Assembly (NCBI RefSeq): GCF_001428405.1 | Contig: NZ_LMSL01000005.1 | Location: forward strand, 43,994 to 107,993 | Direction of reading: 5' to 3' | Length of the DNA: 64,000 bases | Source of the DNA: Frateuria sp. Soil773 | GTDB taxonomy: Bacteria > Pseudomonadota > Gammaproteobacteria > Xanthomonadales > Rhodanobacteraceae | In this document: positions 42,401-48,910 of the stretch, piece by piece | How the letters are laid out: every line of letters starts with the position of its first letter | Position numbering within the stretch: position 1 is the stretch's first letter | Translations under genes and position numbers: made by a program | Notes under the pieces: model-generated | What the model was told of the DNA's origin: nothing | What the model saw: the letters and a program-made list of their open reading frames with translations, nothing else | Database searches by the model: none

Positions 42401-43137
42401 GTCATCAGGTCGGTCATGCGGCGGATCGGCCGGCTGACCAGGCGCGTGGTCAGCGAGATCACCAGCAGGCCCAGCAGCAGGCCGGCCAGGGCCAGGACCG
42501 CGTTGATCGCGCGGGTCATGTCGAGGTTGCGCTGCAGCCGCTGGCTGCGCTCCTGCAGCAACTGGCGCTCGGCCGCCGCCATCTGGTCGAGCACGGCGGT
42601 GATGTCCTCCACGCGCGCGGTGCGGTGCGACAGGTAGTTGAGCTGGATGCGCTTGATGTCGGGCGCCACCAGGATCGGATCGGCGTCCTGCAGCCGGCGC
42701 ACCGGGTCCAGCGCAAGCGCCGTCACCTCGCGCTGCCACTGCTCGAACAGGGCCTGGATGCGGTCCAGCCGCGCCTGCTGCAGCGGGCTGTCCAGGGTCT
42801 GCTGGCGCAAGTGGGTGAGCGCGGCCTGCAGGGTGCGCTTCCCGGCCTCGAAATTGTCCAGTTCTTCCTTGCGCTGGCCCAGCATGTAGCCGCGCAGGCC
42901 GATCTGGCTGGTCTGTGCAGCGCGCTGCACCTGGTCCAGTTCGAGCAGCACGCTGTAGGTATGGTCGGCCCAGTGGCGGCTGTCGTCCTGCTTGCGCAGG
43001 GCGCTCAGCGTGACCACGCTGGTGAGCAGGAACAGGCCGAGCAGCAGGCCGATAGCCAGCAGGATCTTCCGCGAGATCGGCTGGTGGGCCAGCCAGGAGT
43101 AACGCCTGGGTTGGGGGTTTGCTTGAACGGCGGCCAT
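39496..43137 (-). CDS. Hybrid sensor histidine kinase with three receiver domains
   Basis: This is a 1213-residue inner-membrane kinase. Helix 1 (about 24-44) and helix 2 (about 212-232) flank a helical periplasmic CHASE3-like domain. HAMP (about 235-285), GAF (about 310-455) and a long coiled coil (about 455-555) follow. The kinase core has ANMSHELRTPLNSLL (phospho-His) and the ATPase boxes NNLLGNAFKF, DSGIGIP and GGTGLGLSIS. Three receiver domains come next (about 835-950, 960-1075, 1093-1210) with Asp in LLDVMLPGIDGW, LDLGLPGMSG and LMDIMMPGMDGYE. No HPt domain is present, so a separate phosphotransfer protein is expected. It heads the operon with cheR, cheB and REC-GGDEF. Confidence 0.95.
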   Translation of the reverse strand: MAAVQANPQPRRYSWLAHQPISRKILLAIGLLLGLFLLTSVVTLSALRKQDDSRHWADHTYSVLLELDQVQRAAQTSQIGLRGYMLGQRKEELDNFEAGKRTLQAALTHLRQQTLDSPLQQARLDRIQALFEQWQREVTALALDPVRRLQDADPILVAPDIKRIQLNYLSHRTARVEDITAVLDQMAAAERQLLQERSQRLQRNLDMTRAINAVLALAGLLLGLLVISLTTRLVSRPIRRMTDLMTRLAAHDHAIEVRGLERRDEIGEIARALQVFKQMAIETRERSWLKGQLTAFSQQLQQATSHREFAERLTASLMPLLQAGVGMFYGYDAASQRLDLLGSYGLRLGRHAAERYVPGEGLVGQCAQSRQPILLDQVPDDYLHIESGSGEALPRSITILPLLLRDQLLGVLELAGFRPLSPLQRQLLDELMPLVALTLENLNRAVNTQDLLEQTREQADELRLSSITLRQQQEALRQSNQTLQDKTLELEEQSQRLLASEEELRVQAEELQASNEELRLKTDTLHEQKQTLQELQRDTEEKAQELARASQYKSEFLANMSHELRTPLNSLLILSRSLAENREGNLDGDQVESARIIHDAGSSLLRLINDILDLSKIEAGKMELSLHDYPLEDLARSLRRNFDHVARDKRLEYRVTAAPGLPERIRTDPVRLEQIVNNLLGNAFKFTLHGSVEVTIGRPAGDLPLPERLLGRPLLAICVRDSGIGIPADKLERVFNAFEQVDASTSRQFGGTGLGLSISRRMAELLGGDIVLRSESGRGSEFTLLLPERPAVAENGAATTTAIPAPRPVVAPALLPGDQSDDRERIGAGDTAILIVEDDPAFARILADMVRQKGHRVLLAANGENGLALARRYRPLGILLDVMLPGIDGWAVIDRLKSDPATRHIPVHFLSANDDAGRGRELGAVGFLTKPVSREAIDEAFERLLHFAAGRTRRLLVVDDDAAARRAVRALLDQGDDVAIDEAGSAEQALQQIGRTGYDCIVLDLGLPGMSGLELLEQLADGGSIPPVVVYSGRELSREENLKIRQYTDSIVIKGARSPDRLLDEVSLFLHSIRPTAPRLQASPGAHDELQGHRLLLVDDDMRNLFALSKVLRDWGLQVSLAQDGHKALAMLAEDAALELVLMDIMMPGMDGYETIRAIRAQPAHAQLPIIALTAKAMRGDREKCLEAGASDYLSKPVDIDKLASMIRVWLRR

Positions 43138-43247
43138 GCGGAATCCCGGCGGGCAGGGGAGCGATCGTGCCGGGCGCGGACGTCCGGCGCGGGCAGCCGC
43201 GCCAGATTAGCCGGCCGCCGTCGGCGGCGGTAGCCGCCGGCGCGGCT

Positions 43248-44156
43248 TCACGCCACCCGGCGACGGTGCGAGGCGGGCACCATGCTGCCGCTGCGCAAGG
43301 CCCGGACCAGCAGGGCCAGCGTGCACAGCGAGCACAGGCCGAGCGCGATCACCGAGGCCTCGGCGCCGAACACGCCGCCGCTGAGCCAGTCCGGGCCGCT
43401 GCGCGTGGACACCAGCCAGCCGTCGGCGGACGTGCCAGACACCGGAATGCCGTACACCGTGCCCTGCATGAAATTCCAGGCGGCATGCACGCCCATGCAC
43501 AGGTAGAGCGAGCGGGTGACGTGGTAGAGCAGGCCGAACAGCAGGCCGGCCTCGATCGCGATGGCCGCCGAGCTCCACAGCGTGGCGCCCGGGTTGGCGA
43601 CGTGCGCGGCGCCGAAGAACAGCGCCGAGATGCCCAGCGCCCACCAGGTGCCCAGGCCTTCCTCGACGATGCGGAACAGCACGCCGCGGCAGATGATCTC
43701 CTCGCCGATGCCGGCGCCCAGCCCCACCGCCAGCAGCGCGGGCAGCCATGCCGCGTGCGGGTTGGTGCCGGTGACGTGGTAGCTGCCCAGCAGCCAAAGC
43801 ACGCCCACCACCGCGCTGAACAGCAGGGCGCCGGCGAGCAGGCCGGCGATGCCCTGCGGCAGCAGACGGCGCGGCGACAGCTCGCTCACCGGCCGGCGCT
43901 CGACCAGCCGCACCAGCAGCAGGTAGGCCAGCAGCGCGGGCAAGGCGCGCAGGAGCAGTTGCGCCAGCGCATGCGACAGCGGCGGCGCGCCCTTGGCAGT
44001 CATGCCCGCCGCCGTCAGCGCGGTACCCGTGGCGAAGCTGAAGGCCGCGAGAAGCACGGCGAAGATCGCGATGCGCGCCAGCGGCGAATAGACCAGCAGG
44101 CGCTTCCAGCGCGGCTCGGCGGCGGGCGTGACGAAGGCGAGCGGCGTATCGGGCAT
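43248..44156 (-). CDS. CPBP-family intramembrane glutamic endopeptidase
   Basis: This 302-residue polytopic membrane protein belongs to the CPBP (Abi/CAAX protease-like) family. The three conserved motifs are GIGEEIICRGVLFRIV (EExxxR), ALFFGAAHVANP (FxxxH) and MGVHAAWNFMQG (HxxxN). About eight helices are visible. Bacterial members are linked to bacteriocin self-immunity or membrane protein processing, but most are uncharacterised. ATG 44156 has GGGGAG nine bases upstream. It lies upstream of the hybrid kinase gene on the same strand with 110 bases between them and no clear functional link. Confidence 0.92.
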   Translation of the reverse strand: MPDTPLAFVTPAAEPRWKRLLVYSPLARIAIFAVLLAAFSFATGTALTAAGMTAKGAPPLSHALAQLLLRALPALLAYLLLVRLVERRPVSELSPRRLLPQGIAGLLAGALLFSAVVGVLWLLGSYHVTGTNPHAAWLPALLAVGLGAGIGEEIICRGVLFRIVEEGLGTWWALGISALFFGAAHVANPGATLWSSAAIAIEAGLLFGLLYHVTRSLYLCMGVHAAWNFMQGTVYGIPVSGTSADGWLVSTRSGPDWLSGGVFGAEASVIALGLCSLCTLALLVRALRSGSMVPASHRRRVA

Positions 44157-44435
44157 GGCGATGGCTCCCCGTTGGAAAGCCCGCACGCTAGCAGTGCGCC
44201 GGGGTGGCGCCTAGTGGCGTGTGGCGGTTCGATTTTGTCTCGAGCCCTTTGCGCGCATGTAATGGCGTATCGGACGAGGTCGCAGGAGAAAGCCGTAGGC
44301 GGGCCCGTGGCTGGTACGGCGGAATGTTGCGAAACGAAGGTATGCGGCGCGGTCGCGCCGACAAGGGGTTCGAGCATCTGGTCGGCTGGCTTTCCGGAAG
44401 AAGCCGACAGGCCAGAGCCCTACCTGTCTTACGGT

Positions 44436-44873
44436 TCAGGGAATGCGTTCGGCCCTGGCGAATACGCCCAGGTAGTCGAACTCGACGTGGTTTTCGTCGA
44501 GCCAGAAGACGGGAATGCAGTTATCGCTTTGCAGGGTCGCTACCTTGGCCGGGAGCCGGGCGGCTTCAGGGCGGGCGCCGGCCTGTTCGTCCAGAAAGGA
44601 TGCCGATTCGATCTCGCCTACCCTGAAGCCGGTATGCGCCGTGCAGCCCCATCGGTCGAGGTTCAAGCTCATCTCCGCAGCGGATACGGTCAGTACCTTG
44701 CCCATCAGCTGCTTGCCTAGCGGCTCGCCGCCGCCCATGTCGGCGTAGCCGACGACAGCGGCCACTTTCCATTGGCCGTGGAAGTCGTCGGCTGACACCG
44801 GCGGTTTCTGGGCATGACAACCAACGGTAGCGAACGCTGTCGCCAAGGTCAGCAGCATCTTGCATGAAATCAT
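44436..44873 (-). CDS. Putative lipoprotein paired with lysozyme (candidate immunity or inhibitor)
   Basis: I do not recognise the family. The 145-residue product has an N-terminal hydrophobic signal ending ATVGC, a likely lipobox with Cys19. The mature part is short and strand-rich, with a lipocalin-like FHGQWKVAAVVGY opening and three further cysteines. Its ATG overlaps the TGA of the lysozyme gene, so the two are made together. A periplasmic or outer-membrane lipoprotein encoded right after a peptidoglycan hydrolase fits an immunity protein or lysozyme inhibitor. Composition is somewhat less GC-rich than the surroundings. No similarity to MliC/PliC inhibitors is obvious by eye. Confidence 0.6.
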   Translation of the reverse strand: MISCKMLLTLATAFATVGCHAQKPPVSADDFHGQWKVAAVVGYADMGGGEPLGKQLMGKVLTVSAAEMSLNLDRWGCTAHTGFRVGEIESASFLDEQAGARPEAARLPAKVATLQSDNCIPVFWLDENHVEFDYLGVFARAERIP

Positions 44874-45373
44874 GGCGTGCCCCGGACGAAGGGGGCCGAT
44901 TCGCGCGTGCGTCGATTGACCAGGCCTGGATTGATTCGCCCCGGGCCGATCCGATGGCCTTGTGGATCGCGTGGAATGACCATGACATTGCGCATCATGG
45001 CCCGTGCCGTACCAGCCAGGTCGCCACGATCCGCTGGAGCGAGTGCGGCCTGTACGTTCACGGTACGGGAGTTGTAGGCAAACGATACCGCTGCATCGAA
45101 TTGCGCCTGGGCCAGCGCCTGGTTCCGCACGGATGCTTTCACGATGCGCTCCGCTTCACGGACCCTTGCATCCAGGATCGCATTGACCTGCGCGGGAGTC
45201 ACCGTGCGTTGCAGCTCTTCGGCAGTGCATGGGCCGTAATGCTCCAGCGTGCCCACTCCCCATGTGCAGTTTCCGTTGACGCGGGCGTCATGGTAGCAGC
45301 CCATCACGACGCCTTCGTTGCGCCGAAGCGCGGCGTAGCCAGTGGCGCTCAGGTGCATGTCCTCGTTTGCCAT
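44870..45373 (-). CDS. GH24 (T4/phage-type) lysozyme
   Basis: This 167-residue lysozyme-like enzyme should cleave the MurNAc-GlcNAc bond of peptidoglycan. The T4-type catalytic triad is visible as Glu20 (LRRNEG), Asp29 (CYHDAR) and Thr37 (NCTWGVG). Glu to Asp spacing equals T4 lysozyme and Asp to Thr is two residues longer. FDAAVSFAYNSRTVNVQ is the conserved C-terminal helix. No signal peptide is seen, so it needs a holin, a secretion apparatus such as type VI, or lysis to reach its target. GGAAAGG precedes ATG 45373. It is co-translated with a lipoprotein. No other phage or T6SS genes are in the window. Confidence 0.82.
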   Translation of the reverse strand: MANEDMHLSATGYAALRRNEGVVMGCYHDARVNGNCTWGVGTLEHYGPCTAEELQRTVTPAQVNAILDARVREAERIVKASVRNQALAQAQFDAAVSFAYNSRTVNVQAALAPADRGDLAGTARAMMRNVMVIPRDPQGHRIGPGRINPGLVNRRTRESAPFVRGTP

Positions 45374-45603
45374 GGCGACCTTTCCTTGGTCTGCGGCGAC
45401 TGGCTGACCATAACGTGCCGAACCATGGTTCCATCATGACGGAATTCACCAAATGGCGAGCCAACTGGATCAGGTTCACCGCCTTGGTTCGCCGCACAAC
45501 CCTACGTCGGACCGCCAGATTGCGATCTTTCTCGATTGCGGCTGCGCTGAGCCGTACGGCGAGAGCGTGTCCCCGATGAGAGCGGGGACGGCCAAGGTCG
45601 GAC

Positions 45604-47205
45604 CTACAGCTCCACCGACGCCGCATGCTCGCGGGTGGCCGAGAAGCGCACCTGGGGCCAGCGTTCCTGCGCCAGTTGCAGGTTGACCCGCGTCGGCGCG
45701 ATGTAGACCAGTTCGCCGGCGGCGTCCAGGGCGAGGTTCATCGCGTTCTTCTCGCGGAATTCCTCGAACTTCTTCGGGTCGTCGCAGTGCACCCAGCGCG
45801 CGGTGGTCACGGTGACCGGCTCGAAGCTGGCGTCGACGTTGTATTCGTCCTTGAGGCGGTACGCCACCACGTCGAACTGCAGCACGCCGACCGCGCCCAG
45901 GATCAGGTCGTTCGACATCAGCGGGCGGAAGAACTGGGTGGCGCCTTCCTCGCTGAGCTGGGCCAGGCCCTTCTGCAGCGCCTTCATCTTCAGCGGGTCG
46001 CGCAGGCGCGCGCGGCGGAACAGCTCCGGCGCGAAGTTGGGGATGCCGGTGAAGCTCACCGGCTCGCCTTCGGTGAAGGTGTCGCCGATGGTGATGGTGC
46101 CGTGGTTGTGCAGGCCGATCACGTCACCGGGGTAGGCGGTCTCGACGATCTCGCGGTCGCTGGCCATGAAGGTGAGCGCGTTGGCGATGCGCACCTCCTT
46201 GCCGGTGCGCGTCTGGATCATCTTCATGCCGGCGGTATAGGTGCCCGAGCACACGCGCATGAAGGCCACGCGGTCGCGGTGCGCCGGGTCCATGTTGGCC
46301 TGGATCTTGAACACGAAGCCGCTGAGCTTCTCCTCCTCCGGCTGCACCTCGCGGGTGAGCGTGGCGCGCGGTCGCGGCGAGGGCGCGTGTTCTACGAAGA
46401 AGTCCAGCAGCAACTGCACGCCGAAGTTGTTCACCGCCGAGCCGAAGAACACCGGCGTCAGCCTGCCGGCCAGGTATTCGTCCAGGTCGAACGGATGCGA
46501 GGCGCCCTGCACCAGCTCCAGCTCGTCGCGCAGCTCCTGCATCGCCTCCGCGCCGACCGCCTGGGCCAGGCCGGGCGCGTCCAGGCCCTTGAAGATGGTC
46601 GAATCCTGGCGGGTGAAGTTCTTGCCCGGCTCGAAGATGTGCACTTCGTCGAGCAGCAGGTGGTACACGCCCTTCAGCCGCTTGCCCATGCCGATCGGCC
46701 AGGTCAGCGGCGCGCAGGCGATGCCCAGCACCGACTCCACCTCGTCCAGCAGCTCGATCGGCGAGCGGCCCTCGCGGTCGAGCTTGTTGACGAAGGTCAT
46801 GATCGGCGTGTCGCGCAGGCGGCACACCTCCATCAGCTTGATCGTGCGCTCCTCCACGCCCTTGGCGCAGTCGATCACCATCAGTGCCGAGTCCACCGCG
46901 GTGAGCACGCGGTAGGTGTCCTCGGAGAAGTCGGCGTGGCCCGGGGTGTCGAGCAGGTTGACGATCTTGCCCTCGTACGGGAACTGCATCACCGACGAGG
47001 TGACCGAGATGCCGCGCTCCTTCTCCAGCGCCATCCAGTCGGAGGTGGCGTGGCGTGCCGCCTTGCGGCCCTTCACCGAGCCGGCCATCTGGATCGCGCC
47101 GCCGAACAGCAGCAGCTTCTCGGTCAGCGTGGTCTTGCCCGCGTCGGGGTGGCTGACGATGGCGAAGGTGCGGCGGCGACGGGTTTCTTGGAGGTGGGCG
47201 GACAT
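45604..47205 (-). CDS. prfC: Peptide chain release factor 3
   Basis: RF3 is the GTPase that removes RF1/RF2 from the ribosome after peptide release. The 533-residue protein shows the G motifs [15 protein letters not shown] (G1), [12 protein letters not shown] (G2), [14 protein letters not shown] (G3) and NKLDREGR (G4). RF3-specific regions are [21 protein letters not shown] and PSPRPR followed by [23 protein letters not shown] 47205 gives the usual start [21 protein letters not shown]; no clear Shine-Dalgarno precedes it. It is followed 230 bases later by the lysozyme gene and preceded by an AT-rich region. Confidence 0.97.
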   Translation of the reverse strand: MSAHLQETRRRRTFAIVSHPDAGKTTLTEKLLLFGGAIQMAGSVKGRKAARHATSDWMALEKERGISVTSSVMQFPYEGKIVNLLDTPGHADFSEDTYRVLTAVDSALMVIDCAKGVEERTIKLMEVCRLRDTPIMTFVNKLDREGRSPIELLDEVESVLGIACAPLTWPIGMGKRLKGVYHLLLDEVHIFEPGKNFTRQDSTIFKGLDAPGLAQAVGAEAMQELRDELELVQGASHPFDLDEYLAGRLTPVFFGSAVNNFGVQLLLDFFVEHAPSPRPRATLTREVQPEEEKLSGFVFKIQANMDPAHRDRVAFMRVCSGTYTAGMKMIQTRTGKEVRIANALTFMASDREIVETAYPGDVIGLHNHGTITIGDTFTEGEPVSFTGIPNFAPELFRRARLRDPLKMKALQKGLAQLSEEGATQFFRPLMSNDLILGAVGVLQFDVVAYRLKDEYNVDASFEPVTVTTARWVHCDDPKKFEEFREKNAMNLALDAAGELVYIAPTRVNLQLAQERWPQVRFSATREHAASVEL

Positions 47206-47752
47206 GGAGAGGGGCGGTAGCGGCGCGAACCGGCAATTGTAGCGTGAATTGGTGCATGGCCTTTCCGCCGGTTGCTTTGCGTGTCTGTTCAGGCCGGTGG
47301 GAATCACTGGCAGGTAGGCCAGTCCTGTCGTGGAATGTGGGCGTTATGCATTGATTGCCGGCAATTCGGCATGCCGGGATTATCGAAATTGCTTGCCCTT
47401 GACAGCGTTGCGGGTCGAGGATGAACATCTGTCTTATATTTGCTGGGTCGCGCTGCTGGTTGGGCTTGTCGGACAGTACGCGACAAGGCGATCCATGAAT
47501 GCGTATGCCATCCATCGTCACTGCTTTGCACAACGCGTCACAGTAGATAAATCGAATACCGCCATAGTTCTCCTATATCGAAATACTCGTCGGCAGGCCC
47601 GTGATGGCTTTACTTCTGGCGTGCCGCGGATGGAAGTGCCTCTATTCATGCTTCGGTGCGGCTAGGAAGATGCGTTGCATGTGCGCCTCGTCATGCAATG
47701 TCTGCTGAGAAAACGAGGCCAACGTGTATCTGTACAGGAAGGACAGACGACC
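47206..47752. other. AT-rich non-coding region upstream of the avidin gene
   Basis: These 547 bases hold no convincing gene. Composition drops to roughly half G+C from about 47340, unlike prfC on the left. The avidin promoter and possibly the prfC promoter (opposite strand) must lie here. A GGAAGGA at 47737-47743 serves as the avidin Shine-Dalgarno. No repeat was recognised. Confidence 0.55.
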
Positions 47753-48199
47753 ATGAAAAATACCATTCGCGGCCTCCTCGCCATGTTGGTGCTTGCCAGT
47801 ACCAGTGTGTTCGCGGATTCCATCGGCAATGAGGCGATTAAGGCATTGTCGGTGTGGACCAATCAGAACGGTTCCACTTTATACATCGACTCGATATCGG
47901 ATGCGGGGCAGATATCGGGACGTTACATCAATCGCGCGACTGGTTATAATTGCCGGGATATTGCATATCCGGTGGTTGGATGGATTTATGGAACGGCAAT
48001 ATCCTTTGCAACTTTGTGGCAGAGTCAGACTGAATCGTGCAACTCAATCACCTCGTGGACTGGATTTTATTATAAAGGCCAAATATCCACCCTTTGGCAA
48101 CTGACTATCAATGGTTCGACCAGCCCCAAGCAGATACTGAAGGGGAGCGATATATTCAAGCAGGCGGCAAAGAGTGACAAGAAATCCCTGGTTCGGTAA
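47753..48199 (+). CDS. Secreted avidin/streptavidin-family biotin-binding protein (rhizavidin-like)
   Basis: The 148-residue product has a signal peptide (MKNTIRGLLAMLVLASTSVFA) and a single avidin beta-barrel. Biotin-site residues align with streptavidin: Trp35, Asn37 and Ser41 in WTNQNGS, Tyr58, Trp89, Ser98, Thr100 and Trp102 in NSITSWTGFY, Trp115 in STLWQL and Asp133 in GSDIF. Streptavidin Ser45 is replaced by Asn60. The Trp120 donated by a neighbouring subunit is missing, and two cysteines (67 and 96) lie where rhizavidin has its disulfide, so a dimeric short avidin is expected. GGAAGGA precedes ATG 47753. The gene is AT-richer than its neighbours and stands alone, which suggests acquisition. 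It may sequester biotin from competitors or predators. Confidence 0.9.
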   Translation: MKNTIRGLLAMLVLASTSVFADSIGNEAIKALSVWTNQNGSTLYIDSISDAGQISGRYINRATGYNCRDIAYPVVGWIYGTAISFATLWQSQTESCNSITSWTGFYYKGQISTLWQLTINGSTSPKQILKGSDIFKQAAKSDKKSLVR

Positions 48200-48842
48200 A
48201 AACTAAAGCCGGGGCTGTCAATTTGTGTGGCCGGGAGTGTCGTGCGTCGTTGCTGCGGCACTCTCGGTCGCCGCTCGTATATAAACTTGCCGGCTATTGT
48301 TTTCGATCATTTCCCCTGATGCTTGGGGTGGGATCGCTTCGGGCTGGATAGATAAAATTGATCTACGTGCACTGTGTCTTCGGTAATGCTGGCTTTCCGT
48401 TTTGGTCGGGCGGTGCGTATCGGCGTGAATCGGTCAGGTGGCCTGATTGCTGTTGCCACAATTTTAATGTGGTCGGGGCTTCATGTTCGATGCGTACTTG
48501 CATGCATATCTTCTGATGCGGAAATGCTTGGCCCTAACGAGCTTGCAGCCATGATCTGACATGGCGACACTCGATTCGTCGAGGACGACTTTATGCCCGG
48601 TGAGCAACCCAAAATAAAAAGGCAAAGCGTTACGACAAAATACGACTCTAGCATCGGCATTTGTCCGCTTTGATTGATTGAATGCGTCAGACATCCGCGC
48701 TCGCGAGTAGCCATTGCCTCTTTTCGTCGAATTGTCCTTGGCCGGTCGCGTGTGGACACGCATGTTGCGCAGTGTTGGTAGACACAGGCAATTGCCGGGT
48801 CTGCATCGGCGGTCCGGATGTCTCGGGTATTGGTTCCAAATG
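48200..48842. other. AT-rich region without a supported gene
   Basis: These 643 bases after the avidin gene contain only short frames that do not look like proteins. One minus-strand frame (48481-48759) has a hydrophobic LFILGC stretch but no good start or similarity. An imperfect hairpin around CCGGGAGTG/CACTCTCGG lies just after the avidin stop (about 48230-48275) and could aid termination. Confidence 0.5.
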
Positions 48843-48873
48843 AAAAAGCCCGAGGCTATGCCTCGGGCTTTTT
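48843..48873. terminator. Bidirectional intrinsic terminator downstream of fusA paralogue
   Basis: A perfect 14-bp stem, AAAAAGCCCGAGGC with GCCTCGGGCTTTTT around TAT, lies 38 bases past the EF-G stop on the minus strand. It has T runs on both strands. Confidence 0.93.
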
Positions 48874-48910
48874 TACTTTCGGAGCCATCCTTCGATGGCG
48901 AGGCGGAACC

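Noticed and set aside
44436..45373. Prophage lysis cassette
   Set aside because: No holin, spanin, structural, integrase or replication genes are nearby, and the neighbours are housekeeping genes.
48481..48759. Small minus-strand frame with LFILGCSPG, looking like a lipoprotein signal
   Set aside because: No positive charges before the hydrophobic stretch, no ribosome-binding site, and an unconvincing C-terminal half.
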